A stretch of DNA of 64,000 nucleotides from Bacteroidales bacterium UBA4363 (GTDB lineage Bacteria > Bacteroidota > Bacteroidia > Bacteroidales > Paludibacteraceae): the NCBI GenBank assembly GCA_002393965.1, contig DGSL01000026.1, forward strand, positions 132,841-196,840, given 5' to 3'. Each line of letters opens with the position of its first letter. Within the stretch, counting starts at the first letter, position 1. The notes beneath the pieces were generated by a model, which saw only the letters and a program-made list of their open reading frames with translations, was not told the origin of the DNA and made no database searches. Positions 43,315-51,853 of the stretch are shown piece by piece. Made by a program: the position numbers and the translations under genes.

Positions 43315-44142
43315 CTAAATTTCCTGCAGTATAAGCCGGATGAGAGTTGAAAGTTTTGGGGCCGCATGTGCAGCGGCATCTTGTACTTCATCGTGGTCAT
43401 TTCGAACAATGTGACTGTCAGTGTCGGTATGGTGGTATCCTATGTTGGTAATAACAGAGAAAGCAAGAAGTTGTAGTCCGGCATGCGAGGCTACAATCGC
43501 TTCTGGAACAGTTGACATGCCTACAGCGTCGCCACCAATAACATGAAAAAAACGATATTCGGCTGGGGTTTCGAATGAAGGCCCTTGTGTACCAACATAA
43601 ACACCTTCTTGTAGTGGAATATTATTCCGAAAGGCAATTTCTTTTGACAAACGAAGCAAGTGGGGTGTGTATGCCGTGGTCATGTCAGGGAACCGAGTCC
43701 CGAAATGTGAATCATTCGGACCATGTAAAGGGTGTTCAGGAAATAAATTGATATGGTCTCGGATAAGCATAATATCACCGACATGGAAGTCCGGATTGAC
43801 GCCTCCGGCAGCGTTTGAGAGAACAAGGGTTGAGACCCCGAGCTCTTTCATTATACGGATAGGGAAGGTAACCTCTTTCATGGAGTAGCCCTCGTAGAAA
43901 TGGAAACGACCTTGCATGAAAAGAACATATCGGTTGTCTAACCACCCGGCAATAAGGTTCCCCGCATGTCCAGCCACAGTGGAGAGTGGAAAATTGGGGA
44001 TGGTGTGGTAAGGGATAACCACAGGGTCACGAAGCACATCGGAGAGCATTCCCAAACCGCTGCCTAGAACGATGCCGAATTCAGGAACGGAATGTAATTT
44101 TGGTTTGAGAAATTCGGTTGTTTGTTGTATTTTTCTTAACAT
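43315..44142 (-). CDS. Purine-nucleoside phosphorylase
   Basis: 275 residues from ATG 44142. The trimeric (PNP/MTAP) type is shown by IVLGSGLG (phosphate-binding Ser), MQGRFHFYEGYS, LVLSNAAGGVN, TQGPSFETPAEYRF and AVGMSTVPEAIVA. It splits purine nucleosides with phosphate for base salvage. Its start lies 62 bases inside the end of lpxK in another frame, so the two are translationally linked. Confidence 0.93.
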   Translation of the reverse strand: MLRKIQQTTEFLKPKLHSVPEFGIVLGSGLGMLSDVLRDPVVIPYHTIPNFPLSTVAGHAGNLIAGWLDNRYVLFMQGRFHFYEGYSMKEVTFPIRIMKELGVSTLVLSNAAGGVNPDFHVGDIMLIRDHINLFPEHPLHGPNDSHFGTRFPDMTTAYTPHLLRLSKEIAFRNNIPLQEGVYVGTQGPSFETPAEYRFFHVIGGDAVGMSTVPEAIVASHAGLQLLAFSVITNIGYHHTDTDSHIVRNDHDEVQDAAAHAAPKLSTLIRLILQEI

Positions 44143-45184
44143 AATCAAGGAGGTGTTTCTTCAATTGTTCTTCTCGTCCATCTAAAATCTTAATCTCGAT
44201 GGGCAGGATATACAGCCGTTCCTTTAGCGAAGTAGGAACATCCTTTATGGCATAAAGACGCGAAACATCTTTTTCGGTAGTTATGATATATGATTCAGGG
44301 CTATCAGCAAGGGATTGTAGGTCTTCTGCTGAAAAGTTGTGATGGTCCTCAAACGGGAGCGTCCTGACACGGGCGAAAAGAGACTGAAGATGATCGACCA
44401 TATCAGCCTGCGTTTCAATACCGGTAAAAAGAAGAGCTTCTTCATCTTCTGTATGTGAAAGAGGAAGTGTCGAGTCAAACGCAGGCAAAAGAGGAAGGTA
44501 ATGAATCTGGGAGAAGAAAAGACTTTGATAGGGCGGTAGATTAAGGCGCTTTGTAATGATTCGATAGTCAATAGGGGTAGCCGTTTTGGGGCATTTTGTG
44601 ACAATAACGATATTGGCTCGAGCTGTATTGGCGATTGGCTCGCGAAGCTGGCCATGAGGCAAAAGGTGATCTTCGTGAAGAGGTCGATTGTAGTCGATTA
44701 AGAGTATGTTGATTCCAGGTTCTACATAGCGATGTTGGTAGGCATCATCTAGGACAAAGGCATCAACTGGACGGTTTTTAGGAGGATTGGAAAGTAAATA
44801 TTCGATGGCATGCCGACGATTTGCATCGACAACAACAGTCACGTCTGGAAATTTTCGGTGAATCTGCATCGGCTCATCTCCGATGGCAGAGGCATCAGTA
44901 TCATCGGAGGCAACAACAAGTCCTTTCGTGAGACGTTTATATCCGCGACTAATCATTGCGGTGTTCCACATGGGAGAGAGAGTTCGTAAAACAAACTCTA
45001 CATGTGGGGTTTTTCCTGTGCCCCCAACGGTGATATTACCTACTGCAATGATAGGTATTCGGTATTTTTCACTTTTAAGTAGATTTTGGTCAAACATCCA
45101 ATTGCGCAGTCCTACCGCAAGACCATAAAGCCAACTGGCAGGAAGCGACAATAGCCGGAAGAGAAAATTGTTTGGTTTTTTCAT
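44081..45184 (-). CDS. lpxK: Tetraacyldisaccharide 4'-kinase
   Basis: 367 residues from ATG 45184. An N-terminal membrane-associated helix is followed by P-loop VGNITVGGTGKTPHVEF, then VVDANRRHAIEYLL and DAFVLDDAYQHRYV. It phosphorylates the 4' position of the lipid A disaccharide at the inner membrane, the step before Kdo addition. Together with the acyltransferase at 17 kb it marks lipid A synthesis. Divergent from purD. Confidence 0.94.
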   Translation of the reverse strand: MKKPNNFLFRLLSLPASWLYGLAVGLRNWMFDQNLLKSEKYRIPIIAVGNITVGGTGKTPHVEFVLRTLSPMWNTAMISRGYKRLTKGLVVASDDTDASAIGDEPMQIHRKFPDVTVVVDANRRHAIEYLLSNPPKNRPVDAFVLDDAYQHRYVEPGINILLIDYNRPLHEDHLLPHGQLREPIANTARANIVIVTKCPKTATPIDYRIITKRLNLPPYQSLFFSQIHYLPLLPAFDSTLPLSHTEDEEALLFTGIETQADMVDHLQSLFARVRTLPFEDHHNFSAEDLQSLADSPESYIITTEKDVSRLYAIKDVPTSLKERLYILPIEIKILDGREEQLKKHLLDYVKKNTTNNRISQTKITFRS

Positions 45185-45253
45185 AGTGTCGATATCGTTT
45201 TTTCTGCCACGTAAGGGGATTTTCCGTGAGGGAGCAGATAGGAACGTATAGGA

Positions 45254-45261
45254 CAAATATA
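45254..45261 (-). promoter_or_regulatory. -7 element of lpxK
   Basis: The minus strand reads TATATTTG. It lies about 23 bases from the oppositely directed purD -7 element, so the two promoters overlap. Confidence 0.5.
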
Positions 45262-45284
45262 GAGTTTTTCTCTTTGAGAATTGT

Positions 45285-45292
45285 TATCTTTG
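45285..45292 (+). promoter_or_regulatory. -7 element of purD
   Basis: TATCTTTG; a start near 45299 gives a 66-base leader. A hairpin TCTCCATG/CATGGAGA (45312-45332, loop ATGAG) lies in the leader. Confidence 0.55.
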
Positions 45293-45364
45293 CCTTTAAA
45301 AAGCACCAAACTCTCCATGATGAGCATGGAGAACAAAAAAACACAAAAAAACGAAAATAGCATC

Positions 45365-46636
45365 ATGAACATTCTTCTCATCGGCTCTGGTGGACGTGAA
45401 CATGCCATCGCCTGGAAACTCTCGCAAAGTCCCTTAACAACCCATCTCTACATCGCACCAGGAAATGCCGGGACATCGGATATCGGCGAAAATTTGCCTA
45501 TCTCGGTCACTGATTTCGTTGGAATGAAACAAGCTGCTCTTGAGAAGAAAATAGACATGGTAGTTGTAGGACCAGAAGCTCCGTTGGTTGCTGGCGTGAC
45601 AGATTATTTCAAAAATGATCCGCAACTCGCGCATATTGCTGTCATAGGCCCATCTAAGAAAGGAGCCCAGATGGAAGGAAGCAAGGATTTCTCAAAAAAA
45701 TTCATGATGCGACATGGTATCCCGACTGCAGGATACCTTTCGGTGACAGCAGAAAACAAGGAAGAAGGAATTGCCTTCCTAAAGACGCATAAGGCTCCGT
45801 ACGTATTGAAGGCAGATGGATTGGCGGCGGGGAAAGGTGTGCTGATACTGAACAAACTGGACGATGCGCTCCGTGAACTGGATGAAATGCTTTCTGGTAA
45901 ATTTGGTGAGGCTTCTGCTACGGTCCTTATCGAAGAGTTTCTGTCTGGAATAGAATGCTCGGTTTTCGCATTGACGGATGGGAAAGATTATAAGATACTT
46001 CCTGTTGCAAAGGATTACAAGCGAATCGGAGAAGGAGATAAGGGCCTGAATACAGGAGGTATGGGAAGCGTTTCTCCAGTAAGTTTTGCCGATGAAACTT
46101 TCATGCGTAAAGTGGAAGATCGAATTGTGCGTCCTACCATTGAAGGACTTCGTGAAGACGATATTGATTACAAGGGATTTTTGTTCTTCGGTTTGATCAA
46201 CGTTGATGGAGAACCATATACGATTGAATACAATGCCCGAATGGGTGACCCAGAAACGGAAGTTGTAATGTTGCGCATCAAAAGCGATCTGGTCGCCCTT
46301 TTACAGGGTGTTGCAAACGGAAATTTGGCTTCTTGTACGCTGGAAGAGGATCCACGATATGCTGTAACGGTAATGTTGGTTTCGGGAGGGTATCCAGAAG
46401 CATATGAAAAAGGAAAGGAGATAACGGGACTGCGCGAAGTAAAGGACAGTATCGTTTTTCATGCGGGAACCAAGCAAAAGAACGGTCGTATAGTTACAGA
46501 TGGAGGACGAGTCATTGCGCTATCGTCATATGGCAAGACAAAGGAAGAGGCCCTTCAGCTCTCGTTCGAAAGTGCTAGGACCATTCAGTACGAAGGAAAA
46601 TATTTTCGTCGAGATATCGGATTTGACTTGAAATAA
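45365..46636 (+). CDS. purD: Phosphoribosylamine-glycine ligase
   Basis: 423 residues from ATG 45365; the open frame upstream includes the promoter, so longer starts are excluded. The N-terminal PurD domain ([28 protein letters not shown]) is followed by ATP-grasp ([31 protein letters not shown]). It joins glycine to phosphoribosylamine, the product of the PurF step, the gene for which lies 8 kb upstream. Confidence 0.96.
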   Translation: MNILLIGSGGREHAIAWKLSQSPLTTHLYIAPGNAGTSDIGENLPISVTDFVGMKQAALEKKIDMVVVGPEAPLVAGVTDYFKNDPQLAHIAVIGPSKKGAQMEGSKDFSKKFMMRHGIPTAGYLSVTAENKEEGIAFLKTHKAPYVLKADGLAAGKGVLILNKLDDALRELDEMLSGKFGEASATVLIEEFLSGIECSVFALTDGKDYKILPVAKDYKRIGEGDKGLNTGGMGSVSPVSFADETFMRKVEDRIVRPTIEGLREDDIDYKGFLFFGLINVDGEPYTIEYNARMGDPETEVVMLRIKSDLVALLQGVANGNLASCTLEEDPRYAVTVMLVSGGYPEAYEKGKEITGLREVKDSIVFHAGTKQKNGRIVTDGGRVIALSSYGKTKEEALQLSFESARTIQYEGKYFRRDIGFDLK

Positions 46637-46641
46637 CCGAC

Positions 46642-47769
46642 ATGAAAATCTCCATTATTGGTACGGCATGGCCCTACAGAGGTGGGTTGGCAACCTTCAA
46701 TGAACGTCTGACAAAAGAATTCATCCGACTTGGATACGAAGCCGGGTTATATACGTTTACGCTACAGTATCCATCGTTTTTGTTTCCGGGAAAATCACAA
46801 TACACGGATGAACCGCGTCCAAAAGATCTGAAAATTGAGCGGTGCATCAATTCCATTAATCCAATCAACTGGATTCAAGTTGGAAGGAAGATTCGAAAAG
46901 AAGCACCAGATATTTTGGTGTTTCGCTATTGGATACCTGCTATGGCTCCTTGTTTCGGCAGCATTGCCCGTATTGTTCGTGGCAATAAGAAAACATGTAT
47001 TGTGGCAATCGCAGATAATGTAATTCCTCATGAGACACGTATTGCGGATAAGATACTGAGTCGGTTTTTCATTAGTAGTATGGATGGGTTTGTTGTCATG
47101 ACAAAACAGGTGATGGAAGATCTTCATCGGTTCGACGATCATAAACCGCGCATTCTCATGCCTCATCCTCTTTATGATAATTATGGAGAACTATGTAGTA
47201 AAGAAGTAGCCCGTAAAAAACTTTCGTTAGACCCTTCAGGAAAGTACCTTTTGTTTTTTGGATTCATCCGCCCTTATAAAGGGTTGGATTTGTTGTTGGA
47301 GGCGATGGCTGACGAACGAATACGACAATCCAACGTATGCTTGATTATCGCAGGAGAGTTTTATACGGATCCTTCTCCTTATAAGGAGAGAGTAAAACGT
47401 TTAGGAATAGAGAACAAGATCATTTGGCACAATGACTTCATTCCTAATGGAGAAGTCGGCGTTTGGTTTAACGCGGCAGATCTTGTGGTTCAGCCGTACA
47501 AAACAGCAACGCAGAGCGGAGTAACACAGGTTGCATATCATTTTGAAAAGCCTATGATTGTTACTCGAGTAGGAGGATTGCCTGAGATGGTTCCAGACGG
47601 AAAGGTAGGGTATGTTGTTTCTCCTTCTCCAGAAGACTTAAGTCGTGCGATTATAGATTTTTATTCCCAAGAAGATACGGAGGCAAAATTTCTCGCAAAT
47701 TTACGTAAAGAGAAACTCAAATACACTTGGGACAAAATGGCCAATGCTATCCTCTCTTTAAACAAGTAA
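46642..47769 (+). CDS. Glycosyltransferase family 4
   Basis: 375 residues. The opening is ISIIGTAWPYRGGLATFNERL. GT-B features include LLFFGFIRPYKGLDLLLEAM, DLVVQPYKTATQSGVTQVAYHF and MIVTRVGGLPEMVPDGKVGY. The sugar is unknown. It begins 5 bases after purD, so it shares the purD transcript despite unrelated function. Confidence 0.88.
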   Translation: MKISIIGTAWPYRGGLATFNERLTKEFIRLGYEAGLYTFTLQYPSFLFPGKSQYTDEPRPKDLKIERCINSINPINWIQVGRKIRKEAPDILVFRYWIPAMAPCFGSIARIVRGNKKTCIVAIADNVIPHETRIADKILSRFFISSMDGFVVMTKQVMEDLHRFDDHKPRILMPHPLYDNYGELCSKEVARKKLSLDPSGKYLLFFGFIRPYKGLDLLLEAMADERIRQSNVCLIIAGEFYTDPSPYKERVKRLGIENKIIWHNDFIPNGEVGVWFNAADLVVQPYKTATQSGVTQVAYHFEKPMIVTRVGGLPEMVPDGKVGYVVSPSPEDLSRAIIDFYSQEDTEAKFLANLRKEKLKYTWDKMANAILSLNK

Positions 47770-47818
47770 TGGAAAGAGGAAAGTTTGTTCATAATGAAAC
47801 AAAAAAACGGAGATATAA

Positions 47819-48697
47819 ATGAAAGGGATAAAGCAGATTCTGATACTGCTCATCGGCATGGGTGCGGCTATGTTGATGCTAAATTCGTGCGACAGGGAAG
47901 GAGCAGATGATACGACAATGCTCTATGGGGCGGGTCTATACGTTATTAATGGAGTAACGTTTAGAATGGTGGATATCGGAGGGGGAAAGTTGTGTATGGG
48001 GGCGCAGAATAACGATATTGTTAAGGACAATTATAGTGATAAAGCCTACGACAATGAAGCTCCAGTTCATATTGTGCGCCTGAATAGTTTTTCGATTGGA
48101 GAGTCAGAAGTTTCTCAGGGGCTTTGGGTTGCTGTGATGGGAGAGGATGATCCAACCGTGAAACAATGGGATAATGAGCATGGAAAGGGTGTGAACTACC
48201 CAGCATATTATGTCAGTTATGAAGAGGCACTTTCTTTTATCGATAAGCTTAATACAATTATTGGAGGCCAAACAGAGGGAGGAAGATTCCGTTTACCGAC
48301 TGAGGCAGAATGGGAATATGCGGCTCGAGGAGGTCTGAAGGCAAAAGGATATTTATATGCTGGCAGTAATCAGATTAATGAGGTAGGATGGTGGTCTGGC
48401 AACTCTGATATGCGATGCCATAACATGAATGGAAAGAATTACAATAGCTTACAACTGTACGACTTGTCAGGCAATGTACAGGAGTGGTGCAGTGATTGGT
48501 ACGGAAGCTATTCCGCCGAGGAACAGGTCAATCCAACTGGACCTGTTTCAGGAACACATCGAGTAGTACGTGGTGGGCATTATGCAACAGACGATTATGC
48601 TTGCCGTGTGAGCCTGCGTGTATGGATGCTACCAAATGAGGAGAATCCCTATACGGGTTTTAGACTTGTGTTTCAACCAAAAGAAGAGCAGGATTAG
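47819..48697 (+). CDS. FGE/SUMF1-domain lipoprotein
   Basis: 292 residues. A lipoprotein signal ends at LMLNSC. A formylglycine-generating-enzyme-like fold follows: GVTFRMVDIGGG, SEVSQGLWVAVMG, FRLPTEAEWEYAARGG, LYDLSGNVQEWCSDWYG and HRVVRGGHY to GFRLVF. In this surface-lipoprotein class the copper-binding cysteines of true FGE are usually absent; here one is seen in VQEWC and another in YACRV. It may be structural or binding rather than catalytic. It lies 49 bases after the GT gene. Confidence 0.85.
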   Translation: MKGIKQILILLIGMGAAMLMLNSCDREGADDTTMLYGAGLYVINGVTFRMVDIGGGKLCMGAQNNDIVKDNYSDKAYDNEAPVHIVRLNSFSIGESEVSQGLWVAVMGEDDPTVKQWDNEHGKGVNYPAYYVSYEEALSFIDKLNTIIGGQTEGGRFRLPTEAEWEYAARGGLKAKGYLYAGSNQINEVGWWSGNSDMRCHNMNGKNYNSLQLYDLSGNVQEWCSDWYGSYSAEEQVNPTGPVSGTHRVVRGGHYATDDYACRVSLRVWMLPNEENPYTGFRLVFQPKEEQD

Positions 48698-48730
48698 CAA
48701 GATTTCATCAGAACGTCATAGCTACAAAAT

Positions 48731-48744
48731 ATGTTGTAAAACAT
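48731..48744. promoter_or_regulatory. Palindrome shared with the 36.8 kb gap
   Basis: ATGTTGTAAAACAT has 5-base mirror arms. It resembles ATGTTGTATAACAC at 36843-36856. Each lies upstream of a TAnnTTTG promoter. Confidence 0.4.
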
Positions 48745-48823
48745 GATTTTGTGATATTATGGTTCTTTTTTAAAGAAAATATCTTTTGATATGGAGATTG
48801 GCGTGACACAAAATCAAAATTAT

Positions 48824-48840
48824 GTGTATATTTGTTACAC
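48824..48840 (+). promoter_or_regulatory. Promoter and operator-like dyad of the AsnC/Lrp gene
   Basis: The -7 element TATATTTG (48827-48834) lies inside the dyad GTGTA-N7-TACAC (48824-48840). A regulator bound there would block transcription, consistent with autoregulation by the Lrp-type protein encoded 38 bases downstream. Confidence 0.5.
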
Positions 48841-48877
48841 TTTGAATTAAATCGAACACACATAAAATAAGAAGACA

Positions 48878-49333
48878 ATGGAAAAGATAGATGAATTGGA
48901 TAAAAAGATCCTAAACATCATCACAAAAAATGCTCGCATTCCGTTTAAGGACGTGGCGGAGCAGTGTAATGTTTCGCGGGCTGCAATACATCAACGTGTA
49001 CAGCGTTTGATAGATGTTGGCGTAATCACGGGATCAGGATATCATATCAATCCACGAATGCTTGGTTACAATATCTGCACATATATTGGAGTGAAACTGG
49101 AAGCAGGATCTCTTTATAAACGTGTTGTGCCAATGCTTCAAGAGATACCAGAGATTGTTGAATGTCATTTTACACTTGGACCATATACCTTACTGATTAA
49201 GTTGTACGCAAAGGACGATACTCATTTGATGCAACTGTTAAACAAGCAGATACAGGAAATCCCGGGAGTAACATCAACAGAAACGTTGATGTCTTTGGAG
49301 ATGAGCATAGCACGTCATTTACCTATCGAATAG
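48878..49333 (+). CDS. AsnC/Lrp-family transcriptional regulator
   Basis: 151 residues. The N-terminal winged HTH (ELDKKILNIITKNARIPFKDVA, CNVSRAAIHQRVQRL) is followed by the RAM ligand-binding domain (CTYIGVKLEAGSLYKRVVPML and so on). The family responds to amino acids and forms octamers. Its targets are unknown; a dyad over its own promoter suggests autoregulation. A strong terminator closes it. Confidence 0.93.
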   Translation: MEKIDELDKKILNIITKNARIPFKDVAEQCNVSRAAIHQRVQRLIDVGVITGSGYHINPRMLGYNICTYIGVKLEAGSLYKRVVPMLQEIPEIVECHFTLGPYTLLIKLYAKDDTHLMQLLNKQIQEIPGVTSTETLMSLEMSIARHLPIE

Positions 49334-49357
49334 TGACTTTGTATAAATATATAGAAC

Positions 49358-49392
49358 AACACGGGGCTGAAAATAACTTTCAGCCCCGTGTT
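49358..49392. terminator. Bidirectional terminator between the AsnC and flavoprotein genes
   Basis: A 15-bp perfect stem AACACGGGGCTGAAA with 49378-49392, 5-base loop, between convergent genes. The T tracts are short. Confidence 0.75.
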
Positions 49393-49416
49393 ATATACTT
49401 GAAAAAATGGCAAAAC

Positions 49417-50040
49417 TCATCGAATGAAATTCAAGGGTTGCCATTCCTCTCGTTGCGGGTATTGTGGAGACCCGCCAGCATGAATCTTTTTCAAAAGAAA
49501 TGCCATGTTATCTGCCAAAGTGCGCATAGTTTGCATGCCCTCGCAGTCAAGGGAAGCTTGTCCAGACTCACATCCATATACGATATTCCAATATTGAGAT
49601 GTTACGACGGGCATATTCATCATTTGGAAGGCAATGTTTAGAGTCTGAAAAGCCGCAGTAGCCCCGCCTCTTCGACAAACAGTAACAGCCGCAGCAGGTT
49701 TATTTTGGAAAAGATGACCGGCAGAGAAGAAAAGTCGCTGAAGGAGGGATAGGGCGGCGCCGGTAGGTTGGCCATAATAGACAGGAGTGCCGATGATGAA
49801 GGCAGCGCTCTCAGACATTTTTTCTGTTATGGAATTACAAATGTCGTCGTTGAATACACATCTTTGCAATGCTTTAGCGCGACATTGTCCACATGCAATG
49901 CATGAACGAATCGGCTTGACACCAACGTGTAGGATTTCAGATTCGATTCCATTGTGTTTCAATTGATGTGCCACTTCGTTTAGCGCGATAGAAGTATTGC
50001 CATTCTTATGGGGACTGGAATTAACAAATAAAACTTTCAT
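49417..50040 (-). CDS. Iron-sulfur flavoprotein-like NAD(P)H-dependent FMN reductase
   Basis: 207 residues with a flavodoxin-like fold: VLFVNSSPHKNGNTSIALNE (FMN phosphate loop) and GTPVYYGQPTGA. A CX2CX2CX7C motif (CIACGQC, then Cys after RAKALQR) matches the 4Fe-4S motif of iron-sulfur flavoproteins. The likely role is electron transfer or quinone/disulfide reduction. It is divergent from gpmI. Confidence 0.82.
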   Translation of the reverse strand: MKVLFVNSSPHKNGNTSIALNEVAHQLKHNGIESEILHVGVKPIRSCIACGQCRAKALQRCVFNDDICNSITEKMSESAAFIIGTPVYYGQPTGAALSLLQRLFFSAGHLFQNKPAAAVTVCRRGGATAAFQTLNIAFQMMNMPVVTSQYWNIVYGCESGQASLDCEGMQTMRTLADNMAFLLKKIHAGGSPQYPQREEWQPLNFIR

Positions 50041-50143
50041 AAGTCAAGAAGATATAATTTAAACAATTTGTCGGAATACGTTCACGAAAAGAAGGAGTGT
50101 AGGGTTGACTGAACTATATAGGAAGAACAAAACGAAAGATAGG

Positions 50144-50151
50144 CAAAGATA
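50144..50151 (-). promoter_or_regulatory. -7 element of the flavoprotein gene
   Basis: The minus strand reads TATCTTTG. It lies 11 bases from the gpmI -7 element on the other strand. The leader would be about 100 bases. Confidence 0.45.
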
Positions 50152-50162
50152 AAAAAAGTGTG

Positions 50163-50170
50163 TACATTTG
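50163..50170 (+). promoter_or_regulatory. -7 element of gpmI
   Basis: TACATTTG, matching TAnnTTTG; about 20 bases of leader before ATG 50198. Confidence 0.5.
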
Positions 50171-50197
50171 CCGGACAAATAAAAAGAAAGGGTTAAA

Positions 50198-51739
50198 ATG
50201 AAAAGGAAAGCAATTCTGATAATCTGTGACGGCTGGGGCATAGGCAATGGTACGCAAGCAGATGCAATTAGCGTTACAAGCACTCCATTCTGGGATAGTT
50301 TGCTGGCAAAATACCCTCATAGCGAATTATTGGCATGTGGTAGTAGCGTCGGCCTTCCTGATGGACAGATGGGGAATTCCGAAGTTGGTCATCTGAATAT
50401 TGGCGCAGGTCGAATTGTATATCAGGATTTAGTAAAGATTAACAAGGCCTGTGAGGATGGAAGTATTTTAAAAAACAAGGAAATTGTCCGTGCTTTCACT
50501 TATGCAAAAGAATCTGGGAAAAATTTGCATCTGATGGGACTCGTTTCGACTGGTGGAGTTCATAGTTCGATGGATCATTTGCTGAAGTTGACAGAAATAG
50601 CGAAAGAATATGGATTGGAAAACGTTTTTGTGCATGCATTTTTAGACGGAAGAGATACTGACCCGAAATCCGGGAAAGGATTTCTCGAAAAACTCCAAGA
50701 TCACCTACAGAAGACGACAGGAAAGATTGCCACGATGGTTGGACGATATTATGCTATGGATCGAGACAAACGATGGGAACGGGTGAAGGAAGCATACGAT
50801 CTGATGGTATATGGTAAGGGAATTGAAACAACAGATATGATATCTGCTTTGCAGACTTCATACGACGAAAATATCACGGATGAATTTGTGAAGCCAACTG
50901 TCCATGTAGATGAAAATGGACAGCCTATCGGAAAAATTGGAGAAGGAGACGTGGTTATTTTCTTTAATTATCGTAATGACCGTGCTAAAGAATTAACCAT
51001 CGTACTTACCCAGGAAGACATGGAACAGTACGGAATGAAAAGGGTGAAAGATCTTCAGTATTATACGATGACACCGTACGATGCCAGCTTCTCAGGTGTA
51101 CATATTTTATTCGACAAGGAGAATGTGGTGAACACCTTGGGAGAATATCTCTCCTCGAAAGGCTTGAAACAACTTCATATTGCCGAAACAGAGAAATATG
51201 CGCATGTCACATTCTTTCTGAATGGGGGAAGAGAAACCCCATATGAGGGAGAAGACAGGATTCTGGTCCCCTCACCGAAAGTTGCGACATACGATTTGAA
51301 ACCAGAGATGAGTGCCTTCGAAGTTAAGGACAAATTGGTTGAGGCAATTGCTAGTCAACAGTACGATTTCATTGTCGTGAATTATGCCAATGGAGATATG
51401 GTGGGACATACGGGCGTGTATGAAGCGATTGTAAAAGCAGTAAAGACCATAGACAGTGTTTTGAAGGAAACGGTTGAAACGGCGATTAGGAATGAGTATG
51501 AAGTCATAATAATTGCGGATCATGGAAACTGTGATTATGCTATGAATCCTGACGGAACACCAAACACAGCCCATTCTCTGAATCCTGTTCCTTTCGTGTA
51601 CGTGAGCAAAGATCACGTGGACTCAATGACAGAGAATGGTATTCTGGCAGATGTTGCACCATCGTTGTTGCATATAATGGGACAGGAACAACCGGCGGAA
51701 ATGACTGGAAGAAATCTGATTGTAGATGGCAGAAAGTAA
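50198..51739 (+). CDS. gpmI: 2,3-bisphosphoglycerate-independent phosphoglycerate mutase
   Basis: 513 residues. The alkaline-phosphatase-like metal and phosphoserine sites are [26 protein letters not shown] (Ser nucleophile), [24 protein letters not shown] and [12 protein letters not shown]. It interconverts 2- and 3-phosphoglycerate in glycolysis and depends on manganese. A single-gene unit with its own promoter and terminator. Confidence 0.96.
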   Translation: MKRKAILIICDGWGIGNGTQADAISVTSTPFWDSLLAKYPHSELLACGSSVGLPDGQMGNSEVGHLNIGAGRIVYQDLVKINKACEDGSILKNKEIVRAFTYAKESGKNLHLMGLVSTGGVHSSMDHLLKLTEIAKEYGLENVFVHAFLDGRDTDPKSGKGFLEKLQDHLQKTTGKIATMVGRYYAMDRDKRWERVKEAYDLMVYGKGIETTDMISALQTSYDENITDEFVKPTVHVDENGQPIGKIGEGDVVIFFNYRNDRAKELTIVLTQEDMEQYGMKRVKDLQYYTMTPYDASFSGVHILFDKENVVNTLGEYLSSKGLKQLHIAETEKYAHVTFFLNGGRETPYEGEDRILVPSPKVATYDLKPEMSAFEVKDKLVEAIASQQYDFIVVNYANGDMVGHTGVYEAIVKAVKTIDSVLKETVETAIRNEYEVIIIADHGNCDYAMNPDGTPNTAHSLNPVPFVYVSKDHVDSMTENGILADVAPSLLHIMGQEQPAEMTGRNLIVDGRK

Positions 51740-51767
51740 AAATAGAACACTTTGAAAATAAAGAAGA

Positions 51768-51804
51768 AAAACGGGGGCAAGTTTTGGCGCTCCGTTTTTT
51801 TTTT
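51768..51804 (+). terminator. gpmI terminator
   Basis: AAAACGGGG (51768-51776) pairs with CTCCGTTTT (51790-51798), one G-U pair, and a run of ten T follows. Confidence 0.75.
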
Positions 51805-51853
51805 GGTTATTTTGCACCCGATTTTGGGAGAATGGAATCTGTAAAAATTGATT

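Noticed and set aside
44961..44986. TGTTCCACATGGGAGA as a third parS-like site
   Set aside because: It matches the two good copies at only 12 of 16 positions and lies inside lpxK coding sequence; this is near chance level.
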